A stretch of 64,000 nucleotides of DNA. Source: Myxococcus sp. RHSTA-1-4. Its GTDB lineage: Bacteria; Myxococcota; Myxococcia; Myxococcales; Myxococcaceae. This document shows, one piece after another, positions 44,254-52,361 of this stretch. Every line of letters begins with the position of its first letter. Within the stretch, counting starts at the first letter, position 1. The stretch spans positions 141,167 through 205,166 of the forward strand of contig NZ_JAIQDG010000020.1 of assembly GCF_020037125.1 (NCBI RefSeq). Reading direction: 5' to 3'. The position numbers were made by a program, and so were the translations under genes. The notes beneath the pieces were generated by a model. The model made no database searches. It saw nothing but the letters and a program-made list of their open reading frames with translations, and was not told where the DNA came from.

Positions 44254-46527
44254 TCAGGACCAGAAGCGGGTGATGCCGGTGGTCTTCAGGGTGGCCTCCA
44301 TCTGCTCCACCTTGTCAGCGCTCCGGGGGAGGCTCCGGGAAGCGCAGAGCTTCCGGAGCTCCTGCAGCATCGCCTCGAACTCCAGGGAGTGCTCTCCGCG
44401 GATACGGGGGAGCACCTTGGAGAACACCGCCTGGTCCACCAACTCGGCGCGGAGGTCGTTGGGGATATCCCCACCCATGGCGGCGACGAAGGCCAGCACC
44501 TCGCCCGCCGTGCGGTAGCCGAAGTGTCGGCGCGACGGCTTCAGGATGCCGTGCAGCTCGGTGAGGACCTGCTCCACCTCGGGCTGCCGCCGTGTCTGCC
44601 GGCTGAAGAAGCTCTTGAGGTCCACATCCCAGAACTCCAGGGTGAAGGCGCGGTCCAGCACCTTGTCGCTGAACGGGTGGGTGGTCTCGTCCATGTTGAC
44701 GGTGCCCGCGATGAAGAGGTTCTTCGGCCAGGGCACCGAGGGTGGCACCTCATTCACCGCCGTCTCGTGGCCGTGGAAGTGGAGCCTCCCGTGGTCCTGC
44801 TCCATGGCCGAGAGGAAGGGCGCGAAGTACTGCTCGGCCCGGGCCAGGTTCATCTCGTCGAGGACGAGGAAGTACGGGTTGGCGGAGTCGCTCACCGCGC
44901 GGAGCACGAGCCGCAGCGCGGGCTCGGCCTGGAACGTGGGCTCCGCGTGAAGGGCGTTGAGGTAGCCGACCATGCCCGTGGGGTCCCTCCAATCGGGAGA
45001 GACGGGGACCACGGCCAGGTGCTTGTCCAGCGGCAGGTTGAGGGCCTGGCAGTAGAGCCGGGCGTACTGCCGGATGACCGCCGTCTTCCCGGTCCCGGAC
45101 AACCCCGCGAGCAGCACGAAGCGCCGCTGGGGATTGCAGTGCCAGGCGAGATGCAGCGTGCGCAGCTGCCGATCCTCCAGGACGAAGGTCTTGGCGGCTG
45201 GGTCCTGGGTGAACGCGTGGCGGAGCTGCTCGAACGAGGGCCAGTTCTTCTTCTCCGCCTCGGTGGCTCCCTCGCCTGGGGTGTCCTGGGGCTCGGAGTC
45301 CTCCTCGGCCGCCGCCACCGCCGGCGCCATCGGGAGCACCGACGGGAGCCGCTTCTCCCAGCCCTCGCCATAGGGGGTGAGCTGGTAGCGCGCGTTCGTC
45401 GTGGGCTCCATCAGGTCGAGGTGCTTGGCCCAGCTCGTGAGCTGGGACGGCCCCATGTTCTCCTTCCAGTTCGGATAGAGCGTCTGCAGGTGCTTGTTGA
45501 TCTCTCCCGTGGCCCGGGGTCCGCCGGCCAGGAAGCGCAACAGGCCGCCGAAGGGGAAGACACGCTCGATCAGCCGCTCGACGAGCACGTCGGGGACGTC
45601 GCTCTCGAGCAGGCTCTCTCCCGCGTCCGTCGGCCGCAGCGTGTCGCCCTGCGTCTGGAGTAGTCCCAGGCCGGCGATGCGGGCGATGTAGACCCTGAGC
45701 GCGCCGGGGGACTGCGTGGAGAACTCGGGGACGTTGCGGAGAACTTCCACCAGGTCCGCGCGCGGGATGCCGGGCAGACACTCCTGAATGGTGCGCCGGT
45801 ACAGTTCCAGGCCGTTCTTCGGCCAGGAGTTGCCCTTGAACTGCTTTCCATAGGGCCAGAGCGCCAGCGGGCTGGAGATGCGGTCTGCGGATGTGGCGAC
45901 CGATGTGGTGGGAGTGGCCCCGCTGGAGATGGCGTCGAACTGCTCGTGCAGCCACCAGCAGAATGTCGAGCGCCGGACGTGCTCGGTCACGCTGCCGTCC
46001 TCATTGCCGAGCGCCTCGCGCAGGCGCGCGCGGATGAGGACGTGGCTCGGGTCCGAGCCTTCGGGCAATAGCAGCTTGGCTGCGCGGACGTGGGCCTCAT
46101 ACCGGAAGACGCAGTGGAACTCGGCGGGGAGCAGCGCGGCGAAGGCGCGCCACAGCTTGGCATAGGGCTGCCGCTTGGAGTGCCGCTCACGGACGAGCCG
46201 GAGGAGCCGCTCGCCTTCCTCCTGGATGGCCTCGGCGCGGGAGGTGGGATCGGCGGGCCAGGACTTCTTCCTCAGCGCCACGAAGCCATCCACCACGTCG
46301 GGGTCGGTGTAGGCCCCCGTGACGTTGACGCTCTCTCCCGGGCCCACTGGGGTGATGGCGCGAGCCTTCCAGAGGCGCTCCTGGCTCGCGGGGCTGCTCA
46401 GCTCCGCGTCACTCTGCGCGCGGACCCACGCGAGGAAGTCGGCGTAGTTCTTCTGCCACTCCGCCCACTCGGCAGGGGCGAACCTTCCGTTCGCATAGAG
46501 CTCGCGTACCTGGGTATCGGTCAGCAT
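44254..46527 (-). CDS. McrB-like AAA+ motor of a type IV restriction system
   Basis: The protein is 757 residues from the ATG at 46527, five bases after GAGGTG. The N-terminal 400 residues are a probable specificity region with winged-helix-like segments (IYIARI-type helices, GLLQTQGDTLRPT and YQLTPYGEGWEKRL). The AAA+ domain has Walker A GLSGTGKTA (about 476), LVLDEMNLARAEQYF as Walker B with the McrB-type signature, and GTVNMDETTHPFSDKVLDRAF containing the NxxD motif. McrB enzymes hydrolyse GTP and recognise modified cytosine; the nucleotide here is not testable from sequence. It is co-transcribed with the McrC-like gene. Confidence 0.85.
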   Translation of the reverse strand: MLTDTQVRELYANGRFAPAEWAEWQKNYADFLAWVRAQSDAELSSPASQERLWKARAITPVGPGESVNVTGAYTDPDVVDGFVALRKKSWPADPTSRAEAIQEEGERLLRLVRERHSKRQPYAKLWRAFAALLPAEFHCVFRYEAHVRAAKLLLPEGSDPSHVLIRARLREALGNEDGSVTEHVRRSTFCWWLHEQFDAISSGATPTTSVATSADRISSPLALWPYGKQFKGNSWPKNGLELYRRTIQECLPGIPRADLVEVLRNVPEFSTQSPGALRVYIARIAGLGLLQTQGDTLRPTDAGESLLESDVPDVLVERLIERVFPFGGLLRFLAGGPRATGEINKHLQTLYPNWKENMGPSQLTSWAKHLDLMEPTTNARYQLTPYGEGWEKRLPSVLPMAPAVAAAEEDSEPQDTPGEGATEAEKKNWPSFEQLRHAFTQDPAAKTFVLEDRQLRTLHLAWHCNPQRRFVLLAGLSGTGKTAVIRQYARLYCQALNLPLDKHLAVVPVSPDWRDPTGMVGYLNALHAEPTFQAEPALRLVLRAVSDSANPYFLVLDEMNLARAEQYFAPFLSAMEQDHGRLHFHGHETAVNEVPPSVPWPKNLFIAGTVNMDETTHPFSDKVLDRAFTLEFWDVDLKSFFSRQTRRQPEVEQVLTELHGILKPSRRHFGYRTAGEVLAFVAAMGGDIPNDLRAELVDQAVFSKVLPRIRGEHSLEFEAMLQELRKLCASRSLPRSADKVEQMEATLKTTGITRFWS

Positions 46528-46595
46528 GTGGCACCTCGGTGCTCGGAATGCACGGGCAGCGTTTTGCAGGGCCAGGAGTGGAAAAGCAACCGGCC

Positions 46596-46611
46596 TACCT
46601 CCGCGGAGGTA
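46596..46611. promoter_or_regulatory. Perfect 16-bp palindrome upstream of mcrB-like gene
   Basis: TACCTCCGCGGAGGTA is a perfect palindrome 69 bases upstream of the McrB-like ATG and 16 bases from the stop of the broken metallo-beta-lactamase gene. It could be an operator for controlled expression of the restriction system, or a transcription-ending hairpin (its loopless form argues for the former). Confidence 0.4.
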
Positions 46612-46626
46612 AGCGCCCGCGGCCCG

Positions 46627-47157
46627 TCAGCGCTTCTCTGCCTCGAAGTGCTCCAGGACGGACTCGCGCGTCACCGGGCCGAAGTGGCCGACGAACACCC
46701 ACTTCGAGCCGGGAGACTGCTGCTCCAGCAGCGTGCGGATGTCGCGGCGGTTCGCCTCGAGGTCGCACATGTAGAGGTGCGTCTCCGCGCCCGAGCCGAT
46801 GAGGCTGCCGCGCAGCAAATCTCCGACAAAGAGCATGTCGCCGACCTCCACCACCAGGGAGCCCTTCGTGTGGCCTGGCACCGGCAGGATGCGGCCGGGG
46901 ACGCCGGTGAGCGACGCGAGGTCGGTTGGCGCGCCCACCACGACGTCGGCGGGGTAAGGCGTGTACGTGGCCCCCTCGTCCTCCTCCCTCCGCCAGCGGC
47001 CGAGGAATTCGCGGGTGAAGGTGCGAACCTCGACGTCGCCGCGCACCCAGCGGTCCTTCGCTCAGCCCGTGGTCCCTGCACAGAGGGCGGCAAGTGTGAG
47101 AAGCAGGAAGGGCCGGGCACACGCAGGAAGGTGGGGGAAGCGTGTGCCGGGAGACAA
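46627..47157 (-). pseudogene. Truncated metallo-beta-lactamase-fold gene
   Basis: The C-terminal half of an MBL-fold hydrolase is intact from about 47058 to 46627 (GRILPVPGHTKGSLVV, MLFVGDLLRG, WVFVGHFGPVT). The HxHxDH metal motif of the N-terminal half is absent. In the same frame upstream, a signal-peptide-like stretch (ARPFLLLTLAALCAG, about 47060-47115) is followed by an in-frame TGA (47062-47064) and then runs straight into the middle of the MBL domain. The simplest reading is an internal deletion plus a stop, leaving a relic at the edge of the McrBC island. A new start at GTG 47046 would give a 139-residue fragment without an active site. Confidence 0.6.
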
Positions 47158-47227
47158 GCAGGCCGTCCCGGGCGTCGTCACGGGTAAAAGGGCCACTTGC
47201 CATGCCTCCCCCACGACACGAACTCGA

Positions 47228-48115
47228 CTAGCGAACCGCCTGGACCGCCCAGGGCAGGCGGCGGTGGGGCTTGGGGACGGCGGGACGTGCCTTCGGCTTC
47301 GCGGCGCCCTGGCCCTGCGCGATGGTATCGACCCACGTCCACTGCGGCTTGCCGGTGAACTGGGGCGCGTCGCCGTCCAGCGCGTAGAGCATCATCCCCG
47401 CCTTGGAGCCCGAGGCGGGTTGCCAGTTGGCCAGCGCGGACACCTCGTCGAGCGGCGTCGAAGCGCCGCCCTGGTAGTCCACCCCCACCCCGATGGCGAC
47501 CTTCTCCGGCCCGACGAGGTCCGCGTATGCCGCGAACGCAGTCTGCTGGTCCTGGGTGTCCCAGAAGTAGCCCATGGTGTTCACCCAGTCGATGGAGCTG
47601 GCGATTTTCGGGAGGATCTCCCCGTCGAAGTTGAAGTCGGTGCCGTAGCCCAGCACCTTCTGGCCGAGCGTGTAGGCCGTGTACGTCAGCAGCGCGCCGG
47701 ACCCGAGCGCCTGGCGCAGCGAGGTGACGAGGTTCACCATCGTATCCACGTACACGTCGGCCGGCATGCCGGACTCCGCGTCCACGTCGATGCCGTTGAG
47801 CCCCCACTGCCCCATCGCCACCTGCTGCACGCTCTGGACGTAGGACGAGATGTCCACGTTGTTCCAGTGGATGGTCGACGAGTCCATCAGCGACATCGAC
47901 ACCCGCTGCCCCTGCTTCTGGAGCTGCTGGGACGCGGCGATGAGCTGCGACGCCGAGGAGCCCTTGGTGAGGTAGTTGGTGGCGAGCGACTTCCCGTCGG
48001 GGGTGATGCCCGCGACGAACAGGTTGATATGGGTGACGCTGCTTGGAGTCGCGCTGAGCAGGTTGCCCGTGGACTCGAATCCGCGGAAGTAGCCGATGAG
48101 CTTCGCAGAGGACAT
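47228..48115 (-). CDS. GH18-family chitinase/endoglycosidase-like protein
   Basis: The protein is 295 residues from the ATG at 48115 with CAGGAG seven bases upstream. The TIM-barrel signature strand is GLNGIDVDAESG: the DxDxE core including the catalytic Glu is present, but the first Asp of DxxDxDxE is replaced by Asn. IGYFRGFESTGN and THINLFVAGITPDG are the first strands, and WVNTMGYFWDTQ is the substrate-side Met-Gly-Tyr motif. There is no signal peptide, so it may act inside the cell or be exported by another route. Possible substrates are chitin-like oligosaccharides or peptidoglycan glycans. Confidence 0.82.
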   Translation of the reverse strand: MSSAKLIGYFRGFESTGNLLSATPSSVTHINLFVAGITPDGKSLATNYLTKGSSASQLIAASQQLQKQGQRVSMSLMDSSTIHWNNVDISSYVQSVQQVAMGQWGLNGIDVDAESGMPADVYVDTMVNLVTSLRQALGSGALLTYTAYTLGQKVLGYGTDFNFDGEILPKIASSIDWVNTMGYFWDTQDQQTAFAAYADLVGPEKVAIGVGVDYQGGASTPLDEVSALANWQPASGSKAGMMLYALDGDAPQFTGKPQWTWVDTIAQGQGAAKPKARPAVPKPHRRLPWAVQAVR

Positions 48116-48227
48116 GACGTGCTCCTGTGAATCGGGGATGGATGACGGCGCCAGCGGGTTTTGCAAGGCGTGCACCAGGCGTCGGCCCCTCGGGAGAGCC
48201 CTGGCACCGCGAGTCGATGGCCTGCCT

Positions 48228-48251
48228 CCGACACGTCGGCCGACACGTCGG
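48228..48251. repeat. Two exact tandem copies of a 12-bp near-palindrome
   Basis: CCGACACGTCGG occurs twice back to back between the divergent GH18 and lipoprotein genes. Each unit is a near-perfect inverted repeat (CCGAC-AC-GTCGG). It is 113 bases from the GH18 start and 164 from the lipoprotein start, suitable for cooperative binding of a dimeric regulator. Confidence 0.5.
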
Positions 48252-48414
48252 CGGAGCATCCGCGCTGGTGGACAGATGCGGATTCGTAGCTCCCCCCCGG
48301 TCATCTGCACTACGCTTCGTCCCCGGGTGCCGGTGTCGAACAAGGATTCTTCGGGGGGCTTCCGCGTGCTGACGCCAAAGACGCCGCTCTTCCGGAGAAC
48401 GGAAAGGTGTCTCC

Positions 48415-49287
48415 ATGAATCGTTACGGGTGGATGTTGTTCCTTCTCGTCGGCTGCGGCTCGCACCACCATGGCCCGACGGTGCACGAGCGCCGAGCCGC
48501 CATACGCGCCTCGCATGAGCGGACCTATCGCAGCATGGATGGCTTTCAATCCACGCGTTGGGGGATGACCCGGAACGAGGTGCTGGCCCTGTATCCCGAG
48601 GCCCAGGAGACGCAGCGGGGAGACCTGGTTGTCTCGACGACGCTCGGGGAGCAGCCGGCCCGCGTGTTCCTCATCTTCGCCAACGGACGCCTGGGCTCGG
48701 TCTTCGTGCGATTCGAGGACGTGAAGGACCTCCGGGGTGATTACGAGTTGACGGTGGAGATGTTGACCGACAAGTACGACCGCCCCGCGAAGCGAGGCAC
48801 CTCGCGGCGTGTGCAGAAGTACCGCGAGTCCTTCGACCTCGCGTGGCTGCTCGCGAGGACTTCGACGCCGGTCCCCCGGGCCTCCCCCGCCGCCGCGGAG
48901 CCTCGGCCTCAGGTGGCCCAGGCCCAACCCGGGGAGGCCGAGAGGCAGCCGCCGCTCGTCGAGGCCCAGGGGGATGGCGCCTCTCCGGATGACATGGACT
49001 CCGAGGTGCCCGCGGCCTCTTCACCCGGTGCGGCGCCCATGGCGTCGGACGGGCGCACGCAGTCCGAGCCAGGCGCGGAGTCCGAGGGGCGCATCTCCCG
49101 GTATCGCTCCGTGATGATCGCCAACTGGAATACCCCGGAGGCGGCCATCCGCCTCGCTGGCTATTTCTCCTACCGGGAGAAACTGCTGACGATCCACTAC
49201 GAGAGCCACGTCTACGCGCAGGCGATTCGCGACGAACTGGCGCAACTGATGGAGGAGTACCGGCGCGAGCACGCGCGCGACTTCTAG
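48415..49287 (+). CDS. Hypothetical lipoprotein
   Basis: A 290-residue protein with a short lipoprotein signal (LFLLVGC, Cys14). A conserved-looking domain at about 40-135 (FQSTRWGMTRNEVLALYP, LGSVFVRFEDVKD, LTDKYDRPAKR) is followed by a Pro/Ala/Glu-rich linker. A second short alpha-beta segment completes the protein (ISRYRSVMIANWNTPEAAIRLAG). The first domain resembles small periplasmic proteins that monitor length or stoichiometry, but I do not recognise a family. Probably outer-membrane anchored. Confidence 0.65.
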   Translation: MNRYGWMLFLLVGCGSHHHGPTVHERRAAIRASHERTYRSMDGFQSTRWGMTRNEVLALYPEAQETQRGDLVVSTTLGEQPARVFLIFANGRLGSVFVRFEDVKDLRGDYELTVEMLTDKYDRPAKRGTSRRVQKYRESFDLAWLLARTSTPVPRASPAAAEPRPQVAQAQPGEAERQPPLVEAQGDGASPDDMDSEVPAASSPGAAPMASDGRTQSEPGAESEGRISRYRSVMIANWNTPEAAIRLAGYFSYREKLLTIHYESHVYAQAIRDELAQLMEEYRREHARDF

Positions 49288-49492
49288 CGTGCGAGCCTCC
49301 GAGACGCCCTTCGCGATGCGCACCATGACGCGGCGCACAGATGTCTTGCATTGCACCGGCGCACCGGAAACTTCCAATGACATCAGTCAGACAGCAGTGT
49401 CTGCGGGCCAATGGCTTTTCAAGCAAAGCCAGCGCGCGGTAGGGTGGGAGCACCGGTGGCGCGCGGTGCTCCCCGGCATGGAGGACATTCGA

Positions 49493-49792
49493 ATGATTCG
49501 CTATGTCATGGCTGGACTTCTGTCGGTGGCATCCCTGGTGCCGTTCACCGCGAACGCCCAGTCCTATCCCTCGTGCCGCACCTACTGCACATATGGCCAG
49601 TGCGGGCCCTGCTCCCTCTTCACCTCCGACACTGACTGCTTCACGTACAACGGATGTGGTGGGAAGTACCCCATCCCCGTGGCGCCCACCGAGGAGGAGC
49701 AGGCCTCGACCGAGTCCATGAGCACCTCCGAGGAAGTGCTCGTCTGCGCTCCGCGGGTGCAGGACGAGGCCAGCTCCCCGGTGCAGGGATAG
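49493..49792 (+). CDS. Small secreted Cys-rich protein
   Basis: The protein is 99 residues from the ATG at 49493, eight bases after GGAGG. The signal peptide is IRYVMAGLLSVASLVPFTANAQ. The mature part begins with a Cys-rich motif (CRTYCTYGQCGPC and CFTYNGCGG), six Cys within about 30 residues that could form three disulfides. An acidic Ser/Glu-rich tail with one further Cys follows. It could be an extracellular or periplasmic disulfide mini-protein. Function unknown. Confidence 0.65.
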   Translation: MIRYVMAGLLSVASLVPFTANAQSYPSCRTYCTYGQCGPCSLFTSDTDCFTYNGCGGKYPIPVAPTEEEQASTESMSTSEEVLVCAPRVQDEASSPVQG

Positions 49793-49828
49793 ACGCCAGC
49801 CTCACGCCACGAGACGCGGACGGTGAAG

Positions 49829-49856
49829 GGGGTGCCCGCCTCACTGGGGGCACCCC
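49829..49856. terminator. Hairpin between the Cys-rich protein and lysR genes
   Basis: GGGGTGCCC and GGGCACCCC form a perfect 9-bp stem with a 10-base loop between two convergent stops (49792 and 49880). No T-tract. Confidence 0.5.
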
Positions 49857-49879
49857 ACCCGGCCCGCGTGCCCGTCCGG

Positions 49880-50836
49880 CTACCGGCGCGGCTTTAGCGG
49901 CAGGCGCTCCCCCGAGGGGGAGGCCCGCGCCGCGGCGAGCACCTGCTCCCGGAGCCAGCGGTGCGCGGGGTCCTCCTGCCGGTGCGGGTGCCAGAGCTGT
50001 TGCACGCGCAGGGGCTCGTGCGGGAGGGGCACCGGCACCACGGTGAGGGGGAAGGCCTCGGCGAAGCGGAGCGCCACCCGCTCGGGTAGCGCGGCGATGA
50101 GGCCGGTGCCCGCCAGCACCCAGGGCGCCACGAGGTAGTGCGGGGTGAAGAGCACGACGTTGCGGCGCAGCTTCGCCTTGCGCTCGAAGCGGCCCTCGGT
50201 GCCGCCGCGCGGCGAGACGTGGAGCTGAGGCAGGGAGAGGTCCAGGCGCTCCGGCTTGCGCAGCGCGGGATGGCCCGCGCGGCCCACCAGCACGAAGTGC
50301 TCGCGCACCAGCACCTGCCGTCGCAGCCCCCGGGGCGCCTGGTCTCCCGGGGAGAGGTCGAAGACGCCCAGGACGAGGTCCAGCTCGCCGGCCTCCAGCT
50401 CGGGGGTGGGAAAGTCGCGGGGGAGCGGCACCACGCGCAGCTTCAAGCCGGGGTAGTGCGCGAGCTGCGCCGCGAGCTGCGGCAGCACGAGGAGCTGGGC
50501 ATGGTCGCTCGCGGCCAGCACGAAGGTGCGGCTCGCGCGCTCGGGAGCAAAGGCCTCGGGGGGCACCAGGGCCTCCTGGAGCTGCCGCAGTGCGAGGGTG
50601 AGCGGGCCTCTCAGGGCCAGGGCCCTCGGGGTGGGCACCATGCCCTGGAGGCCGCGCACGAAGAGGGGGTCTCCGAGGGCGGCGCGCAGCCGCGCCAGCG
50701 CATTGCTGGTGGCGGGCTGAGAGAGCCGCAGCCGCGCCGCCGCGCGCCCCACGCTCTGCTCGATGAAGAGGGCGTCGAGCACGCGGAGCAGGTTCAAGTC
50801 GAAGTCCGCGAGATTCATGGTGTGAATATCGCTCAT
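49880..50836 (-). CDS. LysR-family transcriptional regulator
   Basis: The protein is 318 residues from the ATG at 50836; the ATG at 50818 is an alternative. The N-terminal winged HTH (about 10-70) has LNLLRVLDALFIEQSVGRAAARLRLSQPATSNALARLRAALGDPLFVR in separate motifs typical of LysR. The C-terminal effector domain is about 95-300 (FVLAASDHAQLLVLPQLAAQL, LDLVLGVFD). Residue patterns resemble the NodD/LeuO subgroup with broad targets. No obvious adjacent target operon is divergent; the upstream side holds a gene relic. Confidence 0.9.
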   Translation of the reverse strand: MSDIHTMNLADFDLNLLRVLDALFIEQSVGRAAARLRLSQPATSNALARLRAALGDPLFVRGLQGMVPTPRALALRGPLTLALRQLQEALVPPEAFAPERASRTFVLAASDHAQLLVLPQLAAQLAHYPGLKLRVVPLPRDFPTPELEAGELDLVLGVFDLSPGDQAPRGLRRQVLVREHFVLVGRAGHPALRKPERLDLSLPQLHVSPRGGTEGRFERKAKLRRNVVLFTPHYLVAPWVLAGTGLIAALPERVALRFAEAFPLTVVPVPLPHEPLRVQQLWHPHRQEDPAHRWLREQVLAAARASPSGERLPLKPRR

Positions 50837-50855
50837 TCCAACATCCAGAGTGCGG

Positions 50856-51110
50856 ATGGAGCGCGTGGCGGCCACTGTGGGGATCGTGACGGGCACCGAG
50901 GTATGGCTGGTGGCCGAGGACGAGACCGGCAACCGCTCCTTCCCGCGCACGGTGGTGGTGACGGTGCCGTCCCCGGACAAGCGGGTGCGCTGACCGTGGA
51001 CGCTGTTCGGCGAGGACCTGAACGTGGCGCCGGGGGGCCGGGCGGCGCTGCGGCTCGGCGCCTACGTGGGCGAGCTGGGCGTACACCAGCTGCGCGGCAT
51101 GGGGCCATGA
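50856..51110 (+). pseudogene. C-terminal relic of an exported multi-domain protein
   Basis: A single reading frame has two coding-like segments separated by an in-frame TGA (50991-50993). The first is an Ig/FnIII-like end (TEVWLVAEDETGNRSFPRTV), the second reads LFGEDLNVAPGGRAALRLGA and ends at 51108-51110. No full gene is present upstream because the lysR gene begins there. This looks like a truncated, stop-interrupted remainder. Low confidence about which protein it came from. Confidence 0.35.
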
Positions 51111-51124
51111 AACCGCTGCGGACG

Positions 51125-51484
51125 TCACCCTCCTTCCACTTCGAGCAACGCCGCGAGGAACAGCGAGTAGGTCAGCTCCGCGACGAGCCGCTTCTCGCGG
51201 CGGGCCTGGGTGCGCAGGGCCTTGGGCAGGGAGCAAGGCTTGCCGCGACCAACGTCACGCAACTGGACGTAGCCGCGCTCGGAGTACCCGAGCACCTGCC
51301 ATCCCCGCTGACAGAGCGCCTGGCTCAGGTCATCGGTGAGCTGGTGGTGGAGAGCCTTGGCCGTCGGATGCAGGCCGAAGATCTCGCTCGACCACCCACC
51401 CTTCTCCTCGCGCCAGCCGCGCGAGCGCAGGTAGTGGGCCTTCCGGGCGAGCGAGAGCCCTCCGACATGGCGCTCAAGCTTCAC
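51125..51484 (-). CDS. Hypothetical protein coupled to yaeQ
   Basis: I choose the GTG at 51484, which overlaps the yaeQ stop (GTGA), giving 119 residues. The protein is basic and helical with LSLARKAHYLRSRGWREEKGG, HPTAKALHHQLTDDLS and a C-terminal LVAELTYSLFLAALLE. No recognised motif. Translational coupling suggests a shared role with YaeQ. Confidence 0.6.
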   Translation of the reverse strand: MKLERHVGGLSLARKAHYLRSRGWREEKGGWSSEIFGLHPTAKALHHQLTDDLSQALCQRGWQVLGYSERGYVQLRDVGRGKPCSLPKALRTQARREKRLVAELTYSLFLAALLEVEGG

Positions 51485-52032
51485 GGCGTCGCGCGGGTGA
51501 GTGGACCGTCGAAGCTCTGCCCCTCGCACTCGACATAGGCGTGGTCTCCGACGAAGGTCAGCGACAGCTTGATGCGCCGCGTGTCGAACTGGGAGAGCGA
51601 GCGAAGCAGGTCGGCATCCACCGCGGCGAGCTCAGCCTTGGCCACCCGCGTCGCCTTTGCCTCGCGAGCCTCGGCGAGGAACGCCTCCATCCGCTGGACG
51701 GACTCGAACATCACGGCGACCTTCGCGTGCGGGTTCTGGTCCACCGCGCGCTGGACCTTCTGCGGGTCCGCCTTTCCCACGCGCACCCAGCGAGTGACAA
51801 GGCCGGTGTAGTCACGGCACTCGAGGTCCGGGGCATCGGGCTCGGCCAGGCCCTTGCCGAAGGCGAGGCGCTCCTCCCACAGCCAGCAGAACGCGAACAC
51901 CCGCAGCCACGCGCGCTGCATGGTCTCCGACGGGTGGCGCGCGAGCTTGATGACCAGCGCGGGCTGGTCAATCGAGCGGTCGACGTGGCTCAAGGCGACC
52001 TGGAAGTCGTACAGCGTCGGTACGAGGGTCAT
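51481..52032 (-). CDS. yaeQ: YaeQ family protein
   Basis: This 183-residue protein carries the YaeQ pattern: PTLYDFQVALSHVDR, ARHPSETMQRAWLRVFAF, WEERLAFGKGLAEPDAPDL and WVRVGKADPQKVQRA. YaeQ has a PD-(D/E)XK-like fold; the E. coli protein was first noted for restoring haemolysin expression in an rfaH mutant, but its biochemical function is unclear. A cytoplasmic nuclease-like or regulatory role is possible. Followed by a coupled hypothetical gene. Confidence 0.88.
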   Translation of the reverse strand: MTLVPTLYDFQVALSHVDRSIDQPALVIKLARHPSETMQRAWLRVFAFCWLWEERLAFGKGLAEPDAPDLECRDYTGLVTRWVRVGKADPQKVQRAVDQNPHAKVAVMFESVQRMEAFLAEAREAKATRVAKAELAAVDADLLRSLSQFDTRRIKLSLTFVGDHAYVECEGQSFDGPLTRATP

Positions 52033-52170
52033 CGGGAGGAGTCTTTAGCGCATCCAGCGTGCTTCGTCTGGTTCGCCTGGTGCGTCCTTCTTCAAGTCCT
52101 CCACTTCGTTGCGCAGCCCTGGAGGGTGGAGCGGCTACCTCCAGGGCGGGCCCGGGCTGGACGCCCGCTT

Positions 52171-52344
52171 CTACCTCAGGGACGACTCGCCACCGAACCG
52201 CGAATGAAGATCGTCGGCGACGCCCTGCCCACAGTGTCGCTGCGCCTCCGCGAGGAAGCTCTTCACAGCCTCCCCGTCCACCGAACGCGGGCCGGCCGCG
52301 AACAGGACGAAGGCTCCGCCCGCTCGCGTGAAGGAGAGCCTCAT
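52171..52344 (-). CDS. Small hypothetical protein downstream of larE
   Basis: A 57-residue frame starting with ATG 52344, 18 bases after the larE stop. It contains LSFTRAGGAFVLFAAGPRSV then VKSFLAEAQRHCGQGV. The composition and third-position G+C are coding-like, but no strong ribosome-binding site is visible. It could be co-translated with larE. Function unknown. Confidence 0.35.
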   Translation of the reverse strand: MRLSFTRAGGAFVLFAAGPRSVDGEAVKSFLAEAQRHCGQGVADDLHSRFGGESSLR

Positions 52345-52361
52345 GCCGGAGAGGACGCGGC

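Noticed and set aside
46528..46545. Sigma-54-like TGGCAC-N5-TGC near the McrB-like start
   Set aside because: It is on the strand pointing away from the gene and overlaps its ribosome-binding site; the GC element does not match well.
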